A DNA stretch of 64,000 nt from assembly GCA_009838035.1 (NCBI GenBank), contig VXSK01000002.1, positions 124,001-188,000 of the forward strand, written 5' to 3'. The notes beneath the pieces are model-generated. The model saw only the letters and a list, made by a program, of their open reading frames with translations. It had not been told where the DNA came from and did no database searches. The position numbers were made by a program, and so were the translations under genes. Position 1 is the stretch's first letter; every line of letters begins with the position of its first letter. This document shows positions 1-8,556 of this stretch, piece after piece. Source of the DNA: Gammaproteobacteria bacterium. GTDB taxonomy: Bacteria > Pseudomonadota > Gammaproteobacteria > Steroidobacterales > Foliamicaceae.

Positions 1-1350
1 CAGATCTGGGCCTGCGTGGAACGCGGCGATGAACTGGCCGCGACTCTGGCGAAAACGGACGAGGCGGCAACGGCAATTCGTGAACTGCTCCGTAGCCGGC
101 TTGAAGTCCTGGGGCCCGTAACCGCTGCCGAACTGGCGCAGCCTTTGGGGCTGGAAACGGCGGCCGCGGCCGAGGCGCTGCTGGCGCTGGAGGGAGAAGG
201 CTTTGTGGTTCGCGGCCGTTTCCGTACCAGCGCGGAAGCCGACGGGCCGGATGAGTGGTGCGAACGCGGCCTGCTGGCACGAATCCACCGGCGAACGCTC
301 AAGTCCCTGCGCCGGCAGATCAAACCGGTCAGCGCCGCGGAGTTCACCTCGTTCCTGCTGCATTGGCAGGGGCTTGGGAGCGAACGGCGGCAGGGACCGG
401 AGAGCCTTCGCCTGGCGCTGGATCGGCTGGAAGGCTGCGGCGCGCCGGCCTCGGCCTGGGAAAGCCTGGTGCTGCCGGCGCGGATCGGCGATTTTTCTCC
501 GACGATGCTGGACCAGGTGCTCGCGTCGGGCGAATGGCTGTGGAAGCGGACCGAGCCGTTTCCGGGGCGAGCGGGCGGCCGGCTGGCCGCCAACACGCCG
601 ATAAGCCTGCTCAGGCGCGAATACTGGGACTGCTGGCCGTTGGCGCCCGGTCGCATGGAAGGCCTCTCGTTCGGTGCGCGCAAGGTTCTCGAAGTCCTCC
701 GCGAGGGCGGCGCGGATTTCTTCCTCGGCCTGGTCCGCAACACCGGCATGCTGCGCAGCCAGGTGGAAATGGCGCTGGGAGAATTGGCCGCCGCCGGATT
801 GGTGACTTCGGACAGCTTTACCGGCCTTCGCGCGCTGATCACGCGGGCCGGCAAGCGACCCCGTTTCGGCGGACTGCGGGCCCGAATGAGCGGCGTGCAG
901 GCCGGAGGCCGATGGTCCGTATTGCCCGCCCCGGCCGGCGATGACGTCAACGGCGAGGACCGGGTCCGGTACCTGGCCGAAGCCATGATCCGCCGTTACG
1001 GCATTGTGTTCCGGGCCCTGCTGGCGCGCGACCGCGGGCTGCCGCCATGGCGCGCCTGGCTGCGCGTCTACCGGCGTATGGAGGCCCGGGGCGAACTGCG
1101 TGGCGGCCGCTTCGTGGGCGGGTTCAGCGGCGAGCAGTTCGCCACCCCTGCCGCGGTGGAGGAACTGCGGGCCATGCGCCGCAGGAACGACTTTGCTTCG
1201 CGCATCCGCATCTCCAGCGCGGATCCGGCCAACCTGACCGGCGTGATGTCGCCCCGGCGCATTCCGTCGCAACCCGCGCGCTGGATCCGTTACGCCGGCG
1301 GAGAACCCCGGATGGAAGCGGAGAGGGACGCCGCTGCCGGCGCCTTATAA
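1..1350 (+). CDS. Lhr-type helicase, C-terminal part (5' end outside window)
   Basis: The reading frame is open from the first base, so the N-terminal helicase core lies upstream. The visible part resembles the C-terminal region of Lhr (large helicase-related) DEAD/DEAH proteins, which follow the two RecA-like domains with winged-helix and Lhr-specific domains. The supporting signatures are a winged-helix stretch (GPVTAAELAQPLGL), the segment LLARIHRRTLKSLRRQIKPV followed by EFTSFLLHWQGL, and a family-like tail. Lhr proteins are ATP-dependent 3'-5' nucleic-acid translocases with suggested roles in DNA repair or RNA metabolism. No ATPase motif falls inside the window, so activity cannot be judged. 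The GTG at position 16 is only the first in-frame start-like codon and is not a real start. Confidence 0.8.
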   Translation, partial: QIWACVERGDELAATLAKTDEAATAIRELLRSRLEVLGPVTAAELAQPLGLETAAAAEALLALEGEGFVVRGRFRTSAEADGPDEWCERGLLARIHRRTLKSLRRQIKPVSAAEFTSFLLHWQGLGSERRQGPESLRLALDRLEGCGAPASAWESLVLPARIGDFSPTMLDQVLASGEWLWKRTEPFPGRAGGRLAANTPISLLRREYWDCWPLAPGRMEGLSFGARKVLEVLREGGADFFLGLVRNTGMLRSQVEMALGELAAAGLVTSDSFTGLRALITRAGKRPRFGGLRARMSGVQAGGRWSVLPAPAGDDVNGEDRVRYLAEAMIRRYGIVFRALLARDRGLPPWRAWLRVYRRMEARGELRGGRFVGGFSGEQFATPAAVEELRAMRRRNDFASRIRISSADPANLTGVMSPRRIPSQPARWIRYAGGEPRMEAERDAAAGAL

Positions 1351-1427
1351 GAAAATTCCATCGAATCAAAAAGCTCCGTCAACACGGCGCGGGCTGCTGC
1401 AATATGTGGGCTAGAATCTCGCATCTT

Positions 1428-1449
1428 GCCCGGCCGCGCAAAGCCGGGC
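1428..1449. terminator. small hairpin between lhr-type gene and FAD oxidase gene
   Basis: Arms GCCCGGC (1428-1434) and GCCGGGC (1443-1449) flank an 8-base loop. It sits after the helicase stop and just before the ribosome binding site of the next gene. There is no clear T-run, so it could be a weak terminator or a 5' leader hairpin. Confidence 0.35.
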
Positions 1450-1473
1450 GGGACCTTTGGACGGGAGGAGAAT

Positions 1474-3042
1474 ATGAGCCAGGAAATTCTTCAGGAACTG
1501 TCGGACCTGCTGGGCGATGAGCATGTTGTGACGGACGATGCGGAGCGCCGTTACTTCACGATGGACGTATACAACGCCCGCGAAATGCCGCTGGCAGTGA
1601 TCCGGCCCGGTACCGTCGAAGAGTTGCAGCAGGCCGCCCGCATCGCCCTGCGCAACAAGGTGCCACTGGTACCGCGCGGCGGTGGCGCGTCCTACACCGA
1701 TGGCTATCTTCCGGCGCAGTCGAATTCGCTGCTGGTGGACACCTCGCGGCTGAACCGCATTGTGGAGATCAACTCCACCGACATGTATGTAACCGTGGAG
1801 CCGGCGGTCACCTGGGAGCGCCTGAATGCGGCACTGGTCAAGGAAAAGCTGCGCACCCCGTTCTGGGGACCGTTTTCGGGGCTGAAGGCCACTGTTGGAG
1901 GATCAACCTCGCAGAATTCGGCAAGCATGGGCACCGGCAACTACGGGCTTTCGGCGGAATCCGTGCTGTCCTTCGACGTGGTTCTTGGCAACGGCGAGTT
2001 GCTGCGCACAGGCTCCGCCTCGATCAGTACTTCAAAACCGTTTTTCCGCTGGTACGGGCCGGACCTGACCGGCTTGTTTACCGGCGACACAGGCGCCATG
2101 GGAATCAAGGCGCGCATCACGCTGCGGCTGATCCAGCGTCCGCCGAGAACCGGCACGGCATCCTTCGGCTTTGAGTCGTTCGAGGGCATGTCCGGCGGGA
2201 TGGCGGCCGTGGCGCGATTGGGCGTGGTGGCCGACAACTACGGTCTGGACCCCAAGCTGCAACAGGGGCAGCTCACCAAGACCAACACTTCCGACGCGGC
2301 TCGCGCGGTGTGGAACGTGGCCCGCGATTCCTCCAATCCGCTCGAAGCGGTTAGCCGGCTGACCCGGATGGCGCTGTCCGGCAAGCGGTTTTTCGGCGGT
2401 TTCAGCCATTCCGCGCACTATGTGGTTGAGGGGCACAGTGCAGCAGAGGTAAAAACCAAGCTCAGGCTGGTGCGTGAAACCATGCGCCCGCATGGAACCG
2501 AAATAGCCAATACCGTGCCCACCGTGCTTCGGTCCATGCCGTTTATTCCCATGTATTCCGTTTTGGGCGTCAATGGTGAGCGCTGGGTGCCGCTGCACGG
2601 GATCATGCCGTTTTCGCGCGTGGCGGAATTTCGCCGCCAGTTGATGAACATGTATGAAGAGAACGCGGCTCGGATGAAGGAATTACGCGTTGATAAAGGC
2701 GCGATGTTCATGACCGTGAGCTCCAACGCCTTCCTGTACGAGCCGGTGTTTTACTGGGAGGACAGCCGTACGGTGTTTCACAAGCGCTTCATGCCGCAGG
2801 ACTACCTCAAGACCCTGCCCGAACACGATGAGAACCCGGAAGGCCGGGCGCTGGTGGCCGAGCTGCGCCAGAAAATCCTGGATATTTTCTGGCAGGTGGG
2901 CGCGATCCATCTTCAGGTGGGCAAGACCTATCCTTATTTGCGCGGCAGACAGCCGGAAGCGGAAAGGCTGCTGCGTGAATTTAAGGGCGGCGTGGACCCC
3001 GACAACCTCATGAACCCCGGCGCGCTGGGCTTGGGCGCCTAG
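1474..3042 (+). CDS. FAD-linked oxidase (PCMH-type FAD domain, GlcD/VAO-like)
   Basis: A 522-residue flavoprotein of the FAD_binding_4 (PCMH/VAO) superfamily. The FAD-binding half carries a GTVEEL segment, the glycine-rich VPRGGGASY motif, an SRLNRIVEI stretch and EPAVTWERL, all typical of GlcD- and cresol-dehydrogenase-like enzymes. The C-terminal half ends with DPDNLMNPGALG, the usual family tail. No signal peptide is seen, so a cytoplasmic enzyme oxidising a hydroxy acid, phenol or similar compound is likely; the substrate cannot be read from sequence. The ATG at 1474 follows GGGAGGAG at 1463-1470 with good spacing. The frame is open 16 codons further upstream, but those codons lie in the leader hairpin region. 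The next gene on the same strand starts 144 bases downstream across an inverted repeat, so the two may not be cotranscribed. Confidence 0.85.
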   Translation: MSQEILQELSDLLGDEHVVTDDAERRYFTMDVYNAREMPLAVIRPGTVEELQQAARIALRNKVPLVPRGGGASYTDGYLPAQSNSLLVDTSRLNRIVEINSTDMYVTVEPAVTWERLNAALVKEKLRTPFWGPFSGLKATVGGSTSQNSASMGTGNYGLSAESVLSFDVVLGNGELLRTGSASISTSKPFFRWYGPDLTGLFTGDTGAMGIKARITLRLIQRPPRTGTASFGFESFEGMSGGMAAVARLGVVADNYGLDPKLQQGQLTKTNTSDAARAVWNVARDSSNPLEAVSRLTRMALSGKRFFGGFSHSAHYVVEGHSAAEVKTKLRLVRETMRPHGTEIANTVPTVLRSMPFIPMYSVLGVNGERWVPLHGIMPFSRVAEFRRQLMNMYEENAARMKELRVDKGAMFMTVSSNAFLYEPVFYWEDSRTVFHKRFMPQDYLKTLPEHDENPEGRALVAELRQKILDIFWQVGAIHLQVGKTYPYLRGRQPEAERLLREFKGGVDPDNLMNPGALGLGA

Positions 3043-3065
3043 TCCTCCATTGATGCTTCGATCCC

Positions 3066-3192
3066 GCCCATCTTTTCCCCCTTCATTCGGGGGACGCATA
3101 AATCCATCCATGGAGCTCGGTTCCGCTGTGAGCGCCGGGTCATCGGCGCCCACTGGCTCACAAGCCCCCGGACGAAGGGGGAAAAGATGGGC
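3066..3192. repeat. 127-bp inverted repeat with 28-base arms
   Basis: Arms 3066-3093 and 3165-3192 are reverse complements with 26 of 28 positions matching. A second, shorter dyad around 3128-3162 (GTGAGC with GCTCAC) sits inside. The right arm contains the Shine-Dalgarno-like GAAGGGGG and the ATG at 3187, so the element could form a terminator for the upstream gene or mask the start of the next one. Confidence 0.75.
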
Positions 3193-4998
3193 TTCCCCGG
3201 GAGCAAGGGCATGACCCTTGTGGCGTCCCGCCCTCGAAGAAGGGCGGCGGTGGTCGCATCGACGGTTCTGTTTGCCTGCCTGCTTTCGCTGGGCCTCCTC
3301 GGTCCCGCGGAGGCTGAGGCGGACGAGCGGGTGGTGGGCGTGCTGTTTGTGATCCATGGTGGGTCGGAGGACTGGACCGACCGCGGAGCCTTCGACACGG
3401 CCGCGCAGCTTTTCTCGTACGATCAGAACAGCGCCGTCTATCAGCGCTTTCTCTGGGACCCGCGCATCTGGCCGCGCTTCATGGACTTCGGCAATGGCCC
3501 CAAGGAGGCCCTGAAGTATCGCTTCGAGTACGACCGGATCGACGGGCCGAGCCCCTTCTACGGCATCACTTATTCGCAGATGAGATCGCTCGAGGAGGCG
3601 CTTGACGCTCGCGCGCAGGAGCTGGGCGTGCGCTTCGTCGTGGACCTGGCGTCCTGGATGGCGGCGGACCCGAAGAACCACCCCTGGCCGCGTCTCGTCT
3701 ATGGGCCCGGCAGTCCGCAAGGCCAGCCCCTGACGTATTGCGGGCCGGCCGACGATCCCTGGCCCGACTGCGATCCGGAAAGGCACAACGTGGACGGTCC
3801 CATCCCCAGGCTGCTGGAACAGGGCGTGACCGAGATCCTGGCCATCGACATGACGGTGGGCGGCGCCCGGTTCTCCAAGACGCATGACGTGGTCCGGACG
3901 CTGCGCGCGCGCCTGGCCGCCGAGGTGGGCGAGGACGGGGAACCGGTTCCATTGCGCTGGCTGAACGATCCCAGGGACCTGATGCGCGATTCGTACCCCG
4001 TCGAACCGGCGGGATGGACGCGTTCCCTTGGCCCGCCGGCAGCCGACCGCAGCGTGCCGCTGAAGGACGCGCCCAACCCGGTGGTTTCCTCGCCGCTGCT
4101 GGCGTTGCTGCACGCCGAGGGTATCGCCGAGCGGTTCAACCCGGAGGTGGAGGAGGCCGAGACCGGCATCGTTCTACTCGGCCATGCGCTGCGCCGCTAC
4201 GACGAGTATTTTGATCCGAAGATCGACGACACCCTGACGCTGCACCAGACCATAGCGCTGGAATTGCTGCGCCTGTACCCGGAACTCAAGGAACACAGGA
4301 TCGTGGGCGCCTGGGCCGGGGACATGGTCCTGAACGAAGCATTGACGGACACGCCAGCCGGCGGTTACGAGCGCAGCCGGCCCATGCGCGGCGAGAACCT
4401 GGGCTACGCGGCACTGTACGAGCAGCCGGGCGTTCACCCGCAGGGCAAGTGGGGCTACCGTTACTGGGAGGCGCTGGACTATCTGCGTTCCGACGGCGTC
4501 GAGCACATCGTCGTGGCGTTTCCGCAGATCGTGGCCGAATCGGTGCTCAACATGGTCGAAGTGCCCAACCAGATCGGCAAGGAACTCGGCTACCGCAACT
4601 GGCTCTACTACGAAAAGGGCGATTACGACCGCTACCCGAAGGTGGGGCACCCGTTCGCCGACTACTGGGGCATCTGGGTGAACACGGAGTGCAGGGACGG
4701 CGAATCAACGGTCGCCTGCTGCCTGAAAATGGGCGGCTGCGCCGACGGACGGCCCTATCCGCCGGAGCGCCAGACGCCTCCCGACCGGCGGCGCAACGAC
4801 CTGGACCCGTCGCTGGGCTACGACATACCCGCATTCGGCCATATCGGTTATGACCCGGCCCAGGGCAGTCCGTCGGACGATCGTCCGGTCCAGCAGCAAT
4901 ACCGCGGAACCTGGGCGATGTGGCGTCCACCGAACGACGACCCGCGCATGGGCGAGCTGATGGCGAGGTTTATCGTCGAGGCCGTGCAGCAGCGATGA
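3187..4998 (+). CDS. exported protein of unknown function, possibly chelatase-like fold
   Basis: A 603-residue protein not assigned to a family with certainty. The N-terminus has a basic stretch (SRPRRR) followed by a hydrophobic segment and a likely signal peptidase site near AEAEA, so it is probably exported. The mature part opens with VVGVLFVIHGG, and a second similar strand-loop occurs in the middle (TGIVLLGHALRRYDEYF). Two such halves, each with a histidine after a beta strand, recall the two-domain layout of ferrochelatase/CbiK-type proteins; this is a weak inference. Several cysteines lie near the C-terminus (NTECRD, CCLKMGGCADG). The start may be the ATG at 3187, whose start codon is inside an inverted-repeat arm, or the ATG at 3211; both keep the signal peptide. 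The stop overlaps the next gene (ATGA), which points to translational coupling. Confidence 0.7.
   Translation: MGFPGSKGMTLVASRPRRRAAVVASTVLFACLLSLGLLGPAEAEADERVVGVLFVIHGGSEDWTDRGAFDTAAQLFSYDQNSAVYQRFLWDPRIWPRFMDFGNGPKEALKYRFEYDRIDGPSPFYGITYSQMRSLEEALDARAQELGVRFVVDLASWMAADPKNHPWPRLVYGPGSPQGQPLTYCGPADDPWPDCDPERHNVDGPIPRLLEQGVTEILAIDMTVGGARFSKTHDVVRTLRARLAAEVGEDGEPVPLRWLNDPRDLMRDSYPVEPAGWTRSLGPPAADRSVPLKDAPNPVVSSPLLALLHAEGIAERFNPEVEEAETGIVLLGHALRRYDEYFDPKIDDTLTLHQTIALELLRLYPELKEHRIVGAWAGDMVLNEALTDTPAGGYERSRPMRGENLGYAALYEQPGVHPQGKWGYRYWEALDYLRSDGVEHIVVAFPQIVAESVLNMVEVPNQIGKELGYRNWLYYEKGDYDRYPKVGHPFADYWGIWVNTECRDGESTVACCLKMGGCADGRPYPPERQTPPDRRRNDLDPSLGYDIPAFGHIGYDPAQGSPSDDRPVQQQYRGTWAMWRPPNDDPRMGELMARFIVEAVQQR
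3199..3247. repeat. copy of hairpin-containing repeat block
   Basis: This block contains the hairpin CAAGGG-CATGA-CCCTTG (3204-3220). By eye it matches 34335-34383 at about 40 of 49 positions, and its first part resembles the hairpin at 22833-22859. Here it overlaps the codons for the signal-peptide n-region of the exported protein, unlike the other two copies, which are intergenic. Confidence 0.55.
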
Positions 4999-5828
4999 CA
5001 TATGAAACGGGCCTGAGCCGACGCGAGTTGCTGACCGGCGCCGGAGGCCTGGCGGTCCTGGGCGCGCCCTTCAGCGCCCTGGCGGCGGACGATTCGGGGC
5101 CTGAAATCAACCTGGCGACGCCGCGCGACAACCTCATGGCCCTGGTGCGCATCCAGGCGAGCCTGCGCGAAGAAGACGTGCCCTGGTGGTACAGCGGCAT
5201 CATCTACGGCGCGGAAGACGGCCAGGCCCCGCGCCTCCTGTTCGCTTTCGAAGGCATGGAGATGTACTGGATGCGCCACCTGGGGGAAGACGAGTTCGAA
5301 CTGATCGGCCACACCGTATCGTTTCTCAAGGACGGCCAGACGGGCGAATGGTTGCGCGAATGGCGGAATCCATACACCGGCGAACTGCTGGAAGTGCCGG
5401 CGGCAACGCAGGGCGGGGGCGCCGGGCGTGGCTTCAACTACTCCGTCAGGGGAATACGCCCGACGCTGTTCGTCGACCGGATGCCGGAACGGCCGCCCGC
5501 CTACCGGATCCTGTCAGGCGGAGGACGGATCTGGCTCACGAAGGAAACCGAGTACCCGCCCGGCATGGCCCAACCCCGCCTGCAGCGGCAGACCATGAAC
5601 TGTTCGCTGGAGGAATTCACCGATCCTGCCAGGGAACGTCTGAATACCCAGTTTGCCTCCACCGTGTTCATGCCGTGGCGCAACTGGATGAACATGGGGG
5701 ACCGGCCCGGGCACATGATCTGGCACGCGGCGGGGCTGAAGCTGGACTCGGTGGATTCGCTGCCGGCCAACTATCGCGCGCGCCTCGACGCCGAACATCC
5801 GGACAAACTGACCGCCCGCCCCGTTTAG
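4995..5828 (+). CDS. Tat-exported DUF1838-like protein
   Basis: A 277-residue protein starting at the ATG that overlaps the stop of the preceding gene (ATGA), so the two are probably one operon. The N-terminus SRRELLTGAGGLAVLGAP is a classical twin-arginine signal, with cleavage likely near SALA. The body has the look of DUF1838 proteins: an early W-x-G stretch, FAFEGMEMYW, and REWRNPYTGELLEVP, which resembles the D-P-x-TGE segment of that family. The function of the family is unknown. A second DUF1838-like gene lies convergently 24 bases downstream. Confidence is good for a real exported protein and moderate for the family name. Confidence 0.72.
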   Translation: MTYETGLSRRELLTGAGGLAVLGAPFSALAADDSGPEINLATPRDNLMALVRIQASLREEDVPWWYSGIIYGAEDGQAPRLLFAFEGMEMYWMRHLGEDEFELIGHTVSFLKDGQTGEWLREWRNPYTGELLEVPAATQGGGAGRGFNYSVRGIRPTLFVDRMPERPPAYRILSGGGRIWLTKETEYPPGMAQPRLQRQTMNCSLEEFTDPARERLNTQFASTVFMPWRNWMNMGDRPGHMIWHAAGLKLDSVDSLPANYRARLDAEHPDKLTARPV

Positions 5829-5852
5829 ACGGGCTGCAGACGAAAGTTCGGC

Positions 5853-6683
5853 CTACTCCGGCCAGCCTTCGCCAGCGGCGCCCGCCTGCAGGGCGCGGAT
5901 TTCGTCCAGGTCCGCGGGTGGCCTCAGCCACATGGCTGCCTCCTCCCGGGCCCACTCAAGCAACGCCGGCGGGAACTCGTCCTGGCTCTCGACCCGCCAT
6001 GACAACATGTGGTAGATCGCATTCCCTTCTCCGGCGAAGGGCGGCAGCGCGCCGTAGCGCTGCCAGCTCAATTGGTGTGTTTCGTCCGCCATGTCATTCG
6101 AGTGAATAAAGAAGTCGTAGTTTTCCCACGCCTGGTAGCGATCGCCGCCGGGAACCGGAAAATCCAGGAAGACCGAAGCGGTAATCGCGGTCGTGCTCCG
6201 GCCCAGCTTGCGCACCTGCATGCCGTTTCGGGACTTGATTCGCTGGATGCTTTCGCCGACCCCCTGCTCGACGTCCCCGTAGATGCGACCGTCCCGCATG
6301 CGGTAGCGGATGAGCTGGTACGGATAGGCGATCGGCCGCACCGGCCGGCCCTTGTACTCGGTGAGGATTTCCCCGCTGACCGGATCGGTATACGTGTACG
6401 TCTTTCGTGTCAGGTGTATGACGGCGCCGTCCGGATCGTCGGGCCAGATCACCGTGGAGCTGTCAAAACCGATCATTCCCAGCAGCTTCTCGCCGGAGGG
6501 ATAGTCATAAACGCCGCCCTCCGAAACCCAGTGGACCGGGGAGCCGGTACCCGCCCGTGCATCGACCCAGGTCCGCAGCACTTCCGGCGCCGCGGCGCGG
6601 GACCCCGCGGATTCGGAAGCCGCCGCGGACGGCGCCAAGACCGTCGCGCAAGCGCAGAGAAAGAGTGCAGGAATGATTCGCAT
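5853..6683 (-). CDS. exported DUF1838-like protein
   Basis: A 276-residue protein with an ordinary signal peptide (hydrophobic LFLCACATVLAPSAAA, cleavage near AAA-SES). YTYTDPVSGEILTEYKG matches the DUF1838-type segment seen in the convergent neighbour, and further similarity includes a tryptophan-rich second half. It starts 95 bases after the end of dctM on the same strand, so it could be the last gene of the kduD-TRAP operon. Its function is unknown; its position suggests a periplasmic role linked to uptake or processing of uronates, which is inference only. There is a weak chance it is merely adjacent. Confidence 0.7.
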   Translation of the reverse strand: MRIIPALFLCACATVLAPSAAASESAGSRAAAPEVLRTWVDARAGTGSPVHWVSEGGVYDYPSGEKLLGMIGFDSSTVIWPDDPDGAVIHLTRKTYTYTDPVSGEILTEYKGRPVRPIAYPYQLIRYRMRDGRIYGDVEQGVGESIQRIKSRNGMQVRKLGRSTTAITASVFLDFPVPGGDRYQAWENYDFFIHSNDMADETHQLSWQRYGALPPFAGEGNAIYHMLSWRVESQDEFPPALLEWAREEAAMWLRPPADLDEIRALQAGAAGEGWPE

Positions 6684-6778
6684 AGTTGTCTCCTGGCGGA
6701 AAGGTGTAGGGCCCTTTAGTAAGGCCTGAAGGTGTCAGAGGCGGACGCGACGAAGCGGCGGGTCAGGGGAAGCAAGGG

Positions 6779-8059
6779 CTAGTCGAACAGACCGGGCAGC
6801 CCCAGCGAGATGGAGGGAACCGCGGTCACCAGCAACAGCACAAGGAGCATCGCGCAATAGAAGGGCCAGATGGAACGCAGGCTTTTCTCTATCGTGATGC
6901 CGCCCACCGCGCAGCCCACGAACAGGACCGCGCCCACGGGCGGTGTCACCAGCCCGATGCCCAGATTCAGGATCATCACCACGCCGAATTGCACCGGATC
7001 CATGCCGAGTTGAGTTGCCACCGGCAGGAAGATCGGCGTGGTGATGATGATCAGCGGGGCCATGTCCATGAATGTGCCCAGCATCAACAGGATCAGGTTG
7101 ATGATCAGAAACAGCACCAGCGGATTCTCGCTGATGCTCAGCAGGGCTTCCGACATGCGCAGAGGCACCTCCGCGACCGCCATCAGCCAGCCGAAAGCCG
7201 AGGCCGCGGCAATGATCAGCATCACGATGGCGGTGGTCCTGGCGGCATTGCGGGTGGCCGTCATGAACTTCGACCAGTTCAGGCTTCGATACACGAACGC
7301 CGCGATGATCACCGTATAGACGACGGCAATCGCGGACGATTCGGTTGCCGTGAACACGCCCGAGAGAATTCCGCCCACGATGATGATCGCCGAAAGCAGG
7401 CCGGGCAGGGCCTGAATGAAGGCAACGAGGAGTTGGCGCCACCCGGGGAAGAACCCGCCCGGATAGCCGCGCCTGACGGCGACCAGCCAGGTCGCGGCCA
7501 TCAGGGCGAGTCCCAGCAGGATTCCCGGCAGCACGCCGGCAAGAAACAGGGAAACGATGGACACGCTGCCGCCCGCCGCGATCGAGTAGATGATCATGTT
7601 GTGCGAGGGCGGAATCAGCAGGCCGGTCGCGGAGCCGGTCGCGGTAACGTTCACGGCGAAATCCCGCGTGTAGCCTTTCTCGTGCATGATCGGGGTCAAT
7701 GCCGATCCCATGGCGGAAACGCTGGCCACGGCGGAGCCCGAGACCGCGCCGAACATCATGCAGGACAGCACGCTGACCTGCCCCAGTCCGCCCCGGGCCC
7801 TGCCCAGAATCGACTCCGCCAGGCGCACCAGCTTCGCCGCGATCCCCGACTGGTTCATGAGCTCGCCGGCGAAAATGAAGAACGGAATGGCGAGCAGCGC
7901 GAACACGTCGATGCCGGCCGCCATGCGCTGGAAGGCCACGATCAGCGGAATGTCCAGGTACAGCAGCGTGGCCAGCGCCGACAGGCCGAGGCAGAAGGCG
8001 ACCGGCACTCCGAGGGCCAGCAGGATCACGAAGGTACCGAACAGGATGGCTAGTTCCAT
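6779..8059 (-). CDS. dctM: TRAP transporter large permease
   Basis: A 426-residue, highly hydrophobic protein with about a dozen membrane segments, the size and character of DctM, the subunit that translocates the substrate together with sodium ions. Features include the N-terminal segment MELAILFGTFVILLALGVPV, GELMNQSGIA, SAMGSALTPIM with a conserved glycine-rich context, LLIPPSHNMI and VTPPVGAVLF near the C-terminus, all typical of the family. The ATG at 8059 overlaps the stop of dctQ by about ten bases. The open frame extends further upstream, but only as an out-of-frame reading of dctQ. The order kduD-dctP-dctQ-dctM suggests import of an acidic sugar monomer or short oligouronate. Confidence 0.93.
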   Translation of the reverse strand: MELAILFGTFVILLALGVPVAFCLGLSALATLLYLDIPLIVAFQRMAAGIDVFALLAIPFFIFAGELMNQSGIAAKLVRLAESILGRARGGLGQVSVLSCMMFGAVSGSAVASVSAMGSALTPIMHEKGYTRDFAVNVTATGSATGLLIPPSHNMIIYSIAAGGSVSIVSLFLAGVLPGILLGLALMAATWLVAVRRGYPGGFFPGWRQLLVAFIQALPGLLSAIIIVGGILSGVFTATESSAIAVVYTVIIAAFVYRSLNWSKFMTATRNAARTTAIVMLIIAAASAFGWLMAVAEVPLRMSEALLSISENPLVLFLIINLILLMLGTFMDMAPLIIITTPIFLPVATQLGMDPVQFGVVMILNLGIGLVTPPVGAVLFVGCAVGGITIEKSLRSIWPFYCAMLLVLLLVTAVPSISLGLPGLFD

Positions 8060-8556
8060 GGGTCGGCGTCCCTCCTTCCGAGAAATACATTGACGCAGTT
8101 GACGCAGGCGAACAGCGCCATGAGCCCGCCGCAGGCGACGAACGGCCAGTAGGCCACCGACCGGGATATGCCCAGCGTGGGGATGATGTGCGTTGCCGTG
8201 TAGTCCACCAGCGCCATGCCGTTGAACGCCATGGCGGCGCCGAAAGCCAGGATCAGCACCTGCCCCAGTACGAACGCGGCCCGCCGGGATTGAATCGGGA
8301 GCCTGGTCACGAGCCACCGGAACCCCAGGTGGAACTTCTCGTACACTCCTACCGCCGCGGCCAGCAGCACAAAGCTGACCATCACGATAAGGGCGGCCGC
8401 TTCGGACCACGGCGGGCTGGCGTTCAGCACGTAGCGCGCGAACACCTGCCAGGCAATGACCAGCGTCATCACCACCAGTCCGACGGCGGCGACCTTCAGG
8501 ACGAAATCGGCAATCTTCCCGACCGCACGGTCCAGCTGCTGCTCAAGGCGCCGCAC
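8050..8556 (-). CDS. dctQ: TRAP transporter small permease
   Basis: A 168-residue protein with four predicted membrane segments, matching the DctQ/YiaM small subunit that pairs with DctM. The segment VIAWQVFARYVLNASPPWSEAAA contains the family hallmark: an R-Y-V-L-N-x-x-P-x-W-x-E-E-like motif. The gene overlaps dctP by 14 bases at its start and dctM at its end, so the three are surely translated from one transcript. Confidence 0.9.
   Translation of the reverse strand: MRRLEQQLDRAVGKIADFVLKVAAVGLVVMTLVIAWQVFARYVLNASPPWSEAAALIVMVSFVLLAAAVGVYEKFHLGFRWLVTRLPIQSRRAAFVLGQVLILAFGAAMAFNGMALVDYTATHIIPTLGISRSVAYWPFVACGGLMALFACVNCVNVFLGRRDADPWN

Noticed and set aside
2683..4113. Long minus-strand open frame (about 476 codons) over the FAD oxidase and exported-protein genes
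   Set aside because: Antisense to two well-supported genes, arginine/histidine/proline-rich, no family signature; an effect of high GC.
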